Assembly (NCBI RefSeq): GCF_029893805.1
Contig: NZ_JARXYP010000002.1
Coordinates: 372,001 to 436,000, forward strand
From: Streptomyces sp. SAI-135
GTDB taxonomy: Bacteria > Actinomycetota > Actinomycetes > Streptomycetales > Streptomycetaceae
DNA length: 64,000 nt
Direction: 5' to 3'
The notes under the pieces were generated by a model that did not search any database, was not told the DNA's origin, and worked only from the letters and a program-made list of their open reading frames with translations. Both the position numbers and the translations under genes were made by a program. Positions 44,579 through 52,694 of this stretch are shown here, piece by piece (positions within the stretch are counted from its first letter, which is position 1; each line of letters starts with the position of its first letter).

Positions 44579-46039
44579 GTGAGCACCGTAATCCGACGCG
44601 TCGCACCCGCCCCGGAGAACATCACCGCCCGCACCTTTCCGCGGGGATTCACCTGGGGTACGGCGACCGCCGCGTACCAGATCGAAGGCGCCGCCTCCGC
44701 GGACGGGCGCACTCCGTCGATCTGGGACACCTACTCGCACACGCCCGGCAGGGTGCGCAACGGTGACACCGGCGACGTCGCCACCGATCACTACCACCGC
44801 TGGCGCGAGGACGTCGAGATCATGGCCGACCTCGGGGTGAGCGCCTACCGGTTCTCCCTGTCGTGGCCGCGCGTGCAGCCGACCGGCCGCGGCCCGGCTG
44901 TCGAAAAGGGCCTCGACTTCTATCGCGCGCTGACCGACGCACTGCTGGACAAGGGCATCGAACCGGTCGTCACGCTCTACCACTGGGACCTGCCACAGGA
45001 GTTGGAGGACGCCGGCGGCTGGCCGGAGCGCGCCACCTCCGACCGGTTCGCCGACTACGCGGCCCTGGCGGCACGTGCGCTGGGAGACCGGGTGAAGACC
45101 TGGATCACCCTCAACGAGCCCTGGTGCAGTGCCTTCCTCGGATACGGCTCGGGTGTCCACGCACCCGGACGCACCGACCCGGTCGCCGCCCTGCGTGCGG
45201 CGCACCATCTCAATCTCGCCCACGGCAAGGCCGTTCAGGCGCTGCGCGCCGAACTGCCCAGCCGCGCCCAGGCGTCCATCACCCTCAACCTGCATCACGT
45301 CCGCGCGCTGTCCGAGACACTCGAGGACCTGAACGCGGCCCGGCGGATCGACGCTCTGGCCAACCGCGTCTTCACCGGCCCCCTGCTGGAAGGCGCCTAC
45401 CCCCAGGACCTCCTTCAGGACACGGCGAGCCTGACCGACTGGTCCTTCGTACGGGACGGCGACACCGACACCATCCACCAGCCGCTGGACTTCCTGGGCG
45501 TCAACTACTACACGCCGACCCTGGTCGCCGCCGGCACCGGCGCGGGCAGCCACGGTTCCGACGGCCACGGCGCGAGCGAGCACAGCCCCTGGCCGGGCGC
45601 CGACGACGTCACCTTCCTCCGGCCACCGGGCGACACCACCGCGATGGGGTGGGCAGTCGACCCCAGCGGTCTCTACGACCTGCTGACACGTCTCAAGGCG
45701 GACTTCCCCGGGATGCCTCTGGTGATCACCGAGAACGGTGCCGCGTTCGACGACTACGTGAACCCGGACGGCGAGGTGTCCGACCCCGAACGCATCGACT
45801 ACCTCCACGGCCACCTGTCAGCCGTGCACCGGGCCATCGAGGCCGGCGTGGATGTCCGGGGCTACTTCCTGTGGTCGCTGCTGGACAACTTCGAGTGGGG
45901 TTACGGCTACAGCAAACGCTTCGGTGCCGTCTACGTCGACTACCCCACCGGCAAGCGCATCCCCAAGGCCAGTGCGCGGTGGTACGCCGACGTGGCCCGC
46001 ACGGGCGTCCTGCCGGAAGGGAACAGCGGAAACCGCTGA
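44579..46039 (+). CDS. GH1 beta-glucosidase (BglC-like, cytoplasmic)
   Basis: The GTG at 44579 follows AAGGA. The 486-residue protein is a complete family 1 enzyme: [29 protein letters not shown], acid/base Glu in TLNEPWC (about residue 180) and nucleophile Glu in [11 protein letters not shown] (about 384), with [18 protein letters not shown] near the end. No signal peptide is present, so it splits imported beta-linked oligosaccharides in the cytosol. Being the last gene of the importer operon, it matches the cebEFG-bglC arrangement. A large hairpin 40 bases after the stop probably ends the transcript. Confidence 0.95.
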   Translation: MSTVIRRVAPAPENITARTFPRGFTWGTATAAYQIEGAASADGRTPSIWDTYSHTPGRVRNGDTGDVATDHYHRWREDVEIMADLGVSAYRFSLSWPRVQPTGRGPAVEKGLDFYRALTDALLDKGIEPVVTLYHWDLPQELEDAGGWPERATSDRFADYAALAARALGDRVKTWITLNEPWCSAFLGYGSGVHAPGRTDPVAALRAAHHLNLAHGKAVQALRAELPSRAQASITLNLHHVRALSETLEDLNAARRIDALANRVFTGPLLEGAYPQDLLQDTASLTDWSFVRDGDTDTIHQPLDFLGVNYYTPTLVAAGTGAGSHGSDGHGASEHSPWPGADDVTFLRPPGDTTAMGWAVDPSGLYDLLTRLKADFPGMPLVITENGAAFDDYVNPDGEVSDPERIDYLHGHLSAVHRAIEAGVDVRGYFLWSLLDNFEWGYGYSKRFGAVYVDYPTGKRIPKASARWYADVARTGVLPEGNSGNR

Positions 46040-46079
46040 GCGCGGAGGGCTGCAACACCTTCGAAGACCGGTCCTGAGC

Positions 46080-46135
46080 CTGGGGCGTGTCCTCAATCGA
46101 TCTTGCACAGCGGATCGATTGAGGACACGCCCCAG
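46080..46135. terminator. long perfect hairpin after the GH1 gene (terminator or mobile relic)
   Basis: The arms at 46080-46102 and 46113-46135 are perfectly complementary over 23 bases, with a ten-base loop (TTGCACAGCG). This is much stronger than an ordinary terminator stem and no U-tract follows, as usual in Streptomyces. It probably ends the importer/GH1 transcript. Its CGTGTCC ends also recall terminal repeats of Streptomyces insertion sequences, so a small IS-derived element is possible. Confidence 0.7.
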
Positions 46136-46175
46136 CTGCCACCCCGGCCTTCATCCGAAAGCGAACCGATTCGCA

Positions 46176-46189
46176 CGCAAGCGCTTCGA
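46176..46189. promoter_or_regulatory. CGCAAGCGCTTCGA box, copy 1
   Basis: The core AAGCGCTT is a palindrome with the central CG typical of LacI-family operators. The exact inverse, TCGAAGCGCTTGCG, recurs at 46575-46588. The site lies about 40 bases after the big hairpin. Confidence 0.45.
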
Positions 46190-46574
46190 CGGGCTCGCAG
46201 GACGGGCGGCGGCCGGGAACGCGACGTGCCGTGCGGCACCAACGGCGGCGACGCGCGCGCCGACCGCCGCTGCGTCGGCCCGCGCCTTGCGGGCCCACCC
46301 CGTCCCACCCGGACGTGACGGCTACCTCACTGTTTCACCGTGCGCGACGGGCCCGTCGCCCACACCCGCTCGGCGGAAGCACACGCAGCCGACCACACCC
46401 CCGCCGTCGCAACATTTCGGTGTGCCCGTCGGAGGCGAACCGCGGGATCCGGCCGTCGAACCGATTCCGCGACAAGGTTCGCAACAGGAGCCGCAACACC
46501 CTTGACAGCCCGTCAGGTGCAGGAGCACCGTCTCCCCCCGAAACCTCTCTGCAATCCGCTGCACATACGGCACC

Positions 46575-46588
46575 TCGAAGCGCTTGCG
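46575..46588. promoter_or_regulatory. TCGAAGCGCTTGCG box, copy 2 (inverted)
   Basis: An exact reverse complement of the 46176 box, 75 bases upstream of the truncated GH54 frame. The pair could allow looping by a LacI-type tetramer, controlling the hydrolase cluster to the right. Confidence 0.45.
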
Positions 46589-46649
46589 GATCGACAGCGC
46601 CACCCCCACACGGCCCGCACGGGTCGCGCCGGCACGGTAGGGAGATCGG

Positions 46650-47072
46650 ATGGGAACCACACGGACATCACGCCACCCCAGCGGTTCCGCCCGCAGGGCG
46701 TTCACCCGCGCGGGAGCCGCGGTCGGACCCCTGTACCAGGTGCGGCGCGCCTCGGACGACACCATCCGCACCATCGGCCTCCTGAGCACCGGCGGGTACG
46801 CCGACGCCGCCGCCCAGGACTCGTTCTGCTCCGGAACCACCGGCCTGATCACGATCGTGTACGACCAGTCCGGTCGCGGCAACCACCTCACCCAGGCGCC
46901 CGGCGGCGGTGCCGCGGGTGGTACCGACAACCTCGCGAACGCGACGGCCGCGCCCACCACGGTGGGCGGTCACAAGGCCTACGGCGTCTTCGTGGCACCC
47001 GGCACTGAGCTGAGGAACGGCTCCAGCCTTGCCGGGTTCACCGTCGCCAAGGACGTCCGACCGACCGACTGA
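46650..47072 (+). pseudogene. truncated GH54 (alpha-L-arabinofuranosidase B-type) gene
   Basis: The 140-residue frame contains only an early piece of the GH54 catalytic domain: GPLYQVRRASDDTIRTIG, GYADAAAQDSFCSGTTGLIT, VYDQSGRGNHLTQAPGG and GGHKAYGVFVAPGTE. It then ends at a stop shortly after, before any catalytic residue. The leading segment usual in the family (CDxYxxGGTPCVAAHST) is also missing. An intact GH54 gene lies at 51178-52677. A decayed paralogue is the likely reading. Confidence 0.8.
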
Positions 47073-47193
47073 ATCGCTCGACCCTCGCCCTGGACCGAGG
47101 GGGCGGGTCATGCAGACGGTGCCCGCGGCCCCGGCGGGAGAAAACCCGCCGGTCCCCCACACCAGGCGCCACCGCCCCCACAGGAGGATGACG

Positions 47194-49641
47194 ATGTCCG
47201 GAACCAGAGCACTCCGCGGCCTCTGGGCCGCCCCCATGGCTCTGTTCGCCTTACTGGCCGGAGGCCTGCCCTCGGCCGGGGCCGCGTTCGCCGCGCCGGC
47301 CGAGCGCCAGGCAGCGGCCGCCGACCTGTACGTGGCCCCGGATGCGGCTCCCGGCGGGAACGGCACCGCCGGGCAGCCGTTCGCGACGATCGACCAGGCA
47401 CGGCAGCCCGCGCACCGGCTCTCGGCCGATGCGGACGTCGTGGTCCACCTGGCCGGTGGCACCTACCGGCAGTCCAAGCCCCTGACCTTCGGCTCCGGCG
47501 ACGGCGGCCAGAACGGCCACACGATCACCTACCAGGCCATGTCCGGGCAGCAACCGGTCGTGAGCGGTGCCCAACAGATATCAGGTTGGCAGGTGCATGA
47601 TCAGAGCAGCAACATCTGGTCGGCCCACGTCGGCAGCGGCGTGAACACACGCCAGTTGTACGTGAACGGCAAGCAGGCACCCCGAGCGGCGATCCAGGTG
47701 CCCCGTTCCGGGTTCACCTTCACGCAGACCGGACTGACGGTCAACGACTCTTCCCTCGACTACCTGGCCGGCCTCACGGACCAGAGCCACATGGAAGTCG
47801 AGAGCGTCAACTCCTTCACCGACCGCTACGCGCCGGTCCGGTCGATCAGCGGCAGGACCATCACCATGCAGCAGCCCGCGTGGAACAACAACTCGTGGGG
47901 CTACGACACCATCAACGCGCCGTTCGCCGGCGGGACCATGTACCTGGAGAACAACTACGCGTTCCTCAAGCAGGCCGGGCAGTGGTACCTCGACTCGCCC
48001 ACCGGTGACCTGTACTACCGGGCCCAGCCGGGGCAGAACCCGAACAGCCTCGACGTCGAACTGCCCCGACTTCAGCACCTGTTGGGCATCAGCGGCAGCT
48101 ACGGCTCACCCGCGACCGGCCTGGGATTCGTCGGCATACGGTTCACCGGGACCTCCTGGCTAGGCCCGAGCGGACCCGACGGGTACGCGGACCAGCAGAG
48201 CGGCGCGCACATCACCGGCGCCTACGCGATGCCGGCCAACTGGCTGAGCACCTGCAAGTCGGGCTGCACGCAGTTCGAGGCCACCCGGAACCACTGGGTG
48301 CAGATGCCCGCGGCCGTCCAGGTCTCCGCCGCCACCGGCATCACCTTCTCGGGCAACACGTTCTCCGAACTCGGGCAGGCCGGACTCGGCGTGGGCAACG
48401 ACGGCGTCGCCACGGCCTCCGGCACCGGACTCGGCGCGAACGGTGTCACCATCACCGGCAACACGTTCACCGACATCGCCGGCAGCGGCATCCAGGTCGG
48501 CGGGATCCAGCCGGACGCGCACCACCCCGCCAACCCGCAGATGACCAACCAGAACATCACCATCAGCAACAACAAGGTCAGCGGGGTCGGCACCGACTAC
48601 AAGGAGACCGCGGGAATCCTGTCCACCTACGTCACCAACGCGACGATCACCCACAACCAGTGCGACCACCTGCCCTACGACGGGATCGACATCGGCTGGG
48701 GCTGGGGGATGAACGACCCGGGCGGCAGCCAGGACTACGTCAACCGGGGCACGTACAACTACCAGCCGATCTACAGCACTCCCACCACGCTGAAGAACAA
48801 CACCGTCTCCCACAACCTGGTCTTCGACACCAAGAACGCGATGTTCGACGGCGGCAGCATCTACAGCCTGTCCGCGGCCCCCGGGTCGGTGATCTCCGAC
48901 AACTACATGTACGACAACAACCGCACCACCGCGCTGTACCTCGACGAGGGCTCCCGGTACCTGAAGGTGTCGGCCAACGTGGTGCAGGACGCGGGCAACT
49001 GGGCGCTCACCAACGCCAACGCGAACAACCACACCGACGACAGCACGTTCTCCGGCAACTGGTACAACGGCGGCAACACGTACGTGGCCACCGGCCCCCC
49101 GCACAACAACGTCCTCACCGGCAACGTCCTGGTCAGCGGCACCAACTGGCCTCAGGGTGCCAGAGACGTCATCCAGCAGGCGGGCGTCCAGTCCTCGGGC
49201 GGCGGCGGCTTCCCCACGGGCTACCACCAGTTGGTGATCGCAAGCAACAACCTGTGCCTGGACGTGTACGGCAACTCCACCAGCGCCGGCGCCGCGATCG
49301 ACCAGTGGACCTGCAACGGGCAGGGCAACCAGCAGTTCGGGTTCGTGCCGGTCTCGGGCGGCTACGGCCAACTGCGCGCACAGCACTCCGGACAGGTCGT
49401 GGCGGTGTCGGGCGGCTCCACGACCGCCGGCACGCCCAACATCGTGCAGCAGGCCGCGAGCGGAGCGGCTGGCGCTCTGTGGCTGCCGGTTCTGCAGTCC
49501 GACGGCTCGTATTCCTTCAAGAACCAGAACAGCGGTCTGTGCCTGGACGTCTACAGCGGCGGCAGCAACCTGGGCCAGCAACTGGACCAGTGGCCGTGCA
49601 AGAACGCACCCGGCACCAACCAGGACTTCACTCCCCGCTGA
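47194..49641 (+). CDS. secreted right-handed beta-helix glycosidase-like protein with C-terminal ricin lectin
   Basis: The ATG at 47194 is six bases after AGGAGG; an in-frame ATG at 47188 is too close to it. The 815-residue product has a signal peptide (about 1-38), then the opening DLYVAPDAAPGGNGTAGQPF and FATIDQARQ shared by parallel beta-helix glycosidases (GH141-like). Repeated beta-helix coils follow (ITFSGNTFSELGQAGLGVG, VTITGNTFTDIAGSGIQVG). Residues about 668-815 are a ricin-type trefoil with LCLDVYGNST and IDQWTCNGQGNQQF. Fucosidase or xylanase activity occurs in GH141; the activity here is unproven. Codon 20 (47251-47253) is TTA. Confidence 0.85.
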   Translation: MSGTRALRGLWAAPMALFALLAGGLPSAGAAFAAPAERQAAAADLYVAPDAAPGGNGTAGQPFATIDQARQPAHRLSADADVVVHLAGGTYRQSKPLTFGSGDGGQNGHTITYQAMSGQQPVVSGAQQISGWQVHDQSSNIWSAHVGSGVNTRQLYVNGKQAPRAAIQVPRSGFTFTQTGLTVNDSSLDYLAGLTDQSHMEVESVNSFTDRYAPVRSISGRTITMQQPAWNNNSWGYDTINAPFAGGTMYLENNYAFLKQAGQWYLDSPTGDLYYRAQPGQNPNSLDVELPRLQHLLGISGSYGSPATGLGFVGIRFTGTSWLGPSGPDGYADQQSGAHITGAYAMPANWLSTCKSGCTQFEATRNHWVQMPAAVQVSAATGITFSGNTFSELGQAGLGVGNDGVATASGTGLGANGVTITGNTFTDIAGSGIQVGGIQPDAHHPANPQMTNQNITISNNKVSGVGTDYKETAGILSTYVTNATITHNQCDHLPYDGIDIGWGWGMNDPGGSQDYVNRGTYNYQPIYSTPTTLKNNTVSHNLVFDTKNAMFDGGSIYSLSAAPGSVISDNYMYDNNRTTALYLDEGSRYLKVSANVVQDAGNWALTNANANNHTDDSTFSGNWYNGGNTYVATGPPHNNVLTGNVLVSGTNWPQGARDVIQQAGVQSSGGGGFPTGYHQLVIASNNLCLDVYGNSTSAGAAIDQWTCNGQGNQQFGFVPVSGGYGQLRAQHSGQVVAVSGGSTTAGTPNIVQQAASGAAGALWLPVLQSDGSYSFKNQNSGLCLDVYSGGSNLGQQLDQWPCKNAPGTNQDFTPR

Positions 49642-49722
49642 TCTGCTCGCGCCCCAAAACCCCTGCACAGAAGAGCAGTTCGTTCACCCCACCCACTGTC
49701 CCGCACCCAGTGAGGAACGCTG

Positions 49723-50856
49723 ATGAAGAAGTACTGGGCACCCTTGGCCGCAGCGCTCGCGGCCACCCTCGGAATGGGCGCAGCGTGGCCTGCCACGGCC
49801 ACCGCCACCGAGGCGCCGGCCTCCGTCACGCGGGCCGCAGCGCCCACGCCCCTGCGGCTGATGCCGTTGGGCAACTCGATCACCTGGGGCGTCGGCAGCC
49901 CGTCCGGGAACAGCTACCGGAGCTTTCTGGCGAACAAGCTGACGGCCGAGGGACACACCCTGGACTTCGTCGGCTCGGGACGCAACGGCACCATGTCCGA
50001 CCCGGACAACGAAGGCCACTCCGGCTGGCGGATCGACCAGATCGCGGGCATCGCGGACTCCGTGCTGGCGCGCTACCGGCCGAACGTGGTGACCCTGGAG
50101 ATCGGAACCAACGACCTGAACGGCAACTACCAGATCCCGACCGCGGCCGACCGGCTCCGCGCGCTCATCGACCAGATCACCAGGGCCGCACCCGACGCAA
50201 CCGTGCTCGTCGGCACCGTGATCATCTCCACCAGCGCCACCGAGGAGGCCAACCGGCCCGCGTTCAACGCCAAGTTGCCCGGAATCGTCCAGGCCCAGCA
50301 GGCTGCCGGCAAGCGCGTACGCCTGGTGGACATGAGCGCCCTGACCACCGCGGACCTCTCCGACGCCCTGCACCCCAACGACAGCGGCTTCGGCAAGATG
50401 GCGGACGCCTTCAACGCGGGCATCCAGGCCGCGGACGCGGCAGGCTGGATCAAGCCGCCGGATTCCGCGGTCGGGCAGGTGCGTTCCGGGATCGCGGGGA
50501 AGTGCCTGGGGGTCACCGGCGGCAACAGCGCCAACGGGACCCCCGCGGAGATCCGAACCTGTGACGGCTCGGCCGCGCAGACATGGTCAGCGCGCTCCGA
50601 CGGCACCCTGCGGGCCCTCGGGAAGTGCCTCGACGTCACCGGCCGCGGTACCGCCAACGGCACCAAGATCGAGATCTGGGACTGCAACGGCGGCACCAAC
50701 CAGCAATGGCAGACGTACAACGGCGGCTACCGCAACCCGGTCTCCGGCCGTTGCCTCGACGACCCCAACGCGTCCACCACCGACGGTACGCAACTGGTCC
50801 TGTGGGACTGCAACGGCGGAGCCCACCAGCAGTGGACCGCGCTGCCCGTGTCCTGA
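49723..50856 (+). CDS. secreted SGNH (GDSL-like) esterase with C-terminal ricin lectin
   Basis: The ATG at 49723 gives a 377-residue protein: signal peptide (1-29), SGNH hydrolase (about 44-245) with block I as LMPLGNSITWG (catalytic Ser near 52, GNS instead of GDS), block III GTNDLNGNY and block V DALHPNDSGF (Asp/His), then a trefoil lectin (about 252-377) with QTWSA, NQQW and HQQW repeats. The type resembles CE3 acetylxylan esterases, so it may remove acetyl groups from hemicellulose or pectin. A terminator hairpin follows at 50921-50956. Confidence 0.9.
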   Translation: MKKYWAPLAAALAATLGMGAAWPATATATEAPASVTRAAAPTPLRLMPLGNSITWGVGSPSGNSYRSFLANKLTAEGHTLDFVGSGRNGTMSDPDNEGHSGWRIDQIAGIADSVLARYRPNVVTLEIGTNDLNGNYQIPTAADRLRALIDQITRAAPDATVLVGTVIISTSATEEANRPAFNAKLPGIVQAQQAAGKRVRLVDMSALTTADLSDALHPNDSGFGKMADAFNAGIQAADAAGWIKPPDSAVGQVRSGIAGKCLGVTGGNSANGTPAEIRTCDGSAAQTWSARSDGTLRALGKCLDVTGRGTANGTKIEIWDCNGGTNQQWQTYNGGYRNPVSGRCLDDPNASTTDGTQLVLWDCNGGAHQQWTALPVS

Positions 50857-50920
50857 CCTCGTCACGCCACTCCGCCCCGCACAAGGAGGCTGTTCCCCTC
50901 TTGTCCTGACGCAACGACGA

Positions 50921-50956
50921 CCCGCGTCCGGTACGGCGGCCGTCGCCGGACGCGGG
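50921..50956 (+). terminator. hairpin terminator after the SGNH esterase
   Basis: CCCGCGTCCGG (50921-50931) pairs perfectly with CCGGACGCGGG (50946-50956) over 11 bases with a 14-base loop. It lies 65 bases after the esterase stop and separates the first two enzyme genes from the next five. Confidence 0.75.
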
Positions 50957-51006
50957 CTTCGGCATGCCCTCACAACGGCCCGACCAGGGGCGATACATGG
51001 GATGGA

Positions 51007-51023
51007 TCCGAATTCGATTCGGA
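51007..51023. promoter_or_regulatory. inverted repeat TCCGAAT-N3-ATTCGGA upstream of the GH54 operon
   Basis: Seven-base arms with a three-base spacer lie 155 bases upstream of the GH54 start. A TTGACT -35-like hexamer follows at 51036-51041. It is a candidate regulator site for the five-gene operon 51178-60427. The rest of the 50857-51177 gap holds no gene. Confidence 0.45.
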
Positions 51024-51177
51024 GTGCGGAGCGTATTGACTCCATCAGACAGCTGTGGAATCACTTGGACATGGGATGTCTGAGTGGTTCCTGTGGGTGC
51101 TCACCATCGCCCTCGTCACCATCCCGTTCGGCCAGGCACAGCCCTCGTCACCTTCCCCCACACACGCGAGGAACAGA

Positions 51178-52677
51178 ATGCGGCCCTCACCCTTTTCCCG
51201 CCGGAGTCGCACGGCCCGCACACCACGCTTACCGGCGTTCGCCGCCGTGGCCGTGACGGCGCTGCTGGCCATGCTGTCGGCACCGGCCCCCGCCCTCGCG
51301 TCGACGCCGTCCCCCTTGGTGAGTTCGGCGTCCGGGCGGTGCCTGGACGTCAGGGGCAACGTCGACACTCCGGGAACGGCCCTCGACATCCAGGACTGTG
51401 ACAACCAGCCGAACCAGGCGTTCGAGTTCACCTCGGCGGGCGAGCTGAGGACGATGAGCGGCACCCGATGCGTGGACGCCTACGACAACCGGACCGCGCC
51501 GGGAACCCCGGTGATCATCTGGTCGTGCAACGGGCAGGCGAACCAGGCGTGGCGACAGAACGCCGACGGGTCCGTCACCGGTGTCCAGTCCGGCCTGTGC
51601 CTGGACGTCAACGGGGCGGGCACGGCCAACGGCACCGCGGTCATCCTGTGGACCTGCAACGGCCAGAGCAACCAGAAGTGGACCACGTCGACCCCTCCGC
51701 CCGCCCCCGGCGGGTCGGGCCCGTGCGACCTCTACTCCGCGGGCGGCACTCCGTGCGTGGCCGCGCACAGCACCGTGCGGGCGCTCTACGGGTCGTACGG
51801 CGGCAGCCTTTACCAGGTCAGGCGCGCCTCGGACAACGCGACCAGGAACATCGGCGTCCGGGCGGCCGGCGGTTTCGCCGACGCGGCGGCGCAGGACTCG
51901 TTCTGCGGGGGCACCTCCTGTGTGATCACGGTCGTCTACGACCAGTCCGGACGCGGCAACGACCTGTGGTACCAGGGGTCGGCCCAGGTCCCGGGATCGA
52001 GTCAGAGCAGTCCCGCGAAGGCCACCTCGGAGTCGCTGACCGCCGGGGGCACCAAGGCGTACTCGCTGTACATCAATCCCGGGAACAGCTACTGGCGGGA
52101 CGGCCATCTGACGGGCGTGCCGACCGGCAGCGCGCCCGAAGGGGCGTACATGGTGACCAGCGGCACCCACGTCAACAACGGCTGCTGCTTCGACTACGGC
52201 AACAGCGAGACGACCCGGAAGGCCGACGCCGCCGGGGCGATGGACGCCATCAACTTCGGCACCCAGTGCTGGTTCGGCGGCTGCTCGGGAAGCGGACCCT
52301 GGGTCCAGGCCGACCTCGAATGGGGCCTGTACTCCGGCGGCAGCCAGTCCTGGAACGGCAACCAGCGGGCCTTCACCAGCAAGTTCGTCACCGCGATGCT
52401 GAAGAACAACGGGACGTCGAGGTTCGCCCTCAAGGGCGGCAACGCCCAGTCCGGCAGCCTGACCACCCTGTGGGACGGCGCACTCCCCGCCGGATACAGC
52501 CCCATGAAGAAGCAGGGCGCCATCGTCCTCGGCAGCGGCGGCGACTGCTGCAAGCCCGGCGGCGGCGCCAACCTGAGCGCCGGCACCTTCTACGAGGGGG
52601 CCATCGTCGCCGGCTATCCCTCCGACGCGACCGACAACGCGGTGCAGGCCAACATCACCGCGGCCGGATACCGCTGA
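51178..52677 (+). CDS. secreted GH54 alpha-L-arabinofuranosidase with N-terminal ricin lectin
   Basis: The ATG at 51178 follows GAGGAA. The 499-residue protein has a signal peptide (about 1-41), a trefoil lectin (about 44-170; NQAFEF, NQAWRQ, NQKWTT) and a GH54 catalytic domain (about 180-499). Signatures are CDLYSAGGTPCVAAHSTVRA, GSLYQVRRASDNATRNIG, the nucleophile-type Glu in ADLEWGLYSGG (about residue 381), the acid-type Asp in GSGGDCC (about 456) and GTFYEGAIVAGYPSD. The usual fungal C-terminal AbfB domain is replaced by the N-terminal lectin. It would release arabinose side chains. Codon 18 (51229-51231) is TTA. Confidence 0.9.
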   Translation: MRPSPFSRRSRTARTPRLPAFAAVAVTALLAMLSAPAPALASTPSPLVSSASGRCLDVRGNVDTPGTALDIQDCDNQPNQAFEFTSAGELRTMSGTRCVDAYDNRTAPGTPVIIWSCNGQANQAWRQNADGSVTGVQSGLCLDVNGAGTANGTAVILWTCNGQSNQKWTTSTPPPAPGGSGPCDLYSAGGTPCVAAHSTVRALYGSYGGSLYQVRRASDNATRNIGVRAAGGFADAAAQDSFCGGTSCVITVVYDQSGRGNDLWYQGSAQVPGSSQSSPAKATSESLTAGGTKAYSLYINPGNSYWRDGHLTGVPTGSAPEGAYMVTSGTHVNNGCCFDYGNSETTRKADAAGAMDAINFGTQCWFGGCSGSGPWVQADLEWGLYSGGSQSWNGNQRAFTSKFVTAMLKNNGTSRFALKGGNAQSGSLTTLWDGALPAGYSPMKKQGAIVLGSGGDCCKPGGGANLSAGTFYEGAIVAGYPSDATDNAVQANITAAGYR

Positions 52678-52694
52678 GCGCGCAGGAGGAGCGA

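Larger units (their letters stand above)
46136..46649. other. intergenic with inverted CGCAAGCGCTTCGA boxes, no gene seen
   Basis: No supportable frame occurs here. It carries two inverted copies of a 14-base box (46176-46189 and 46575-46588) and a TTGACA hexamer at 46502-46507 without a clear -10. The interval separates the importer operon from the truncated GH54 gene. Confidence 0.45.

Noticed and set aside
51468-52694. Long N-terminal extension of the GH39-like gene
   Set aside because: The extension overlaps the GH54 gene in another frame. A strong AGGAGGA and signal peptide place the start at 52695.
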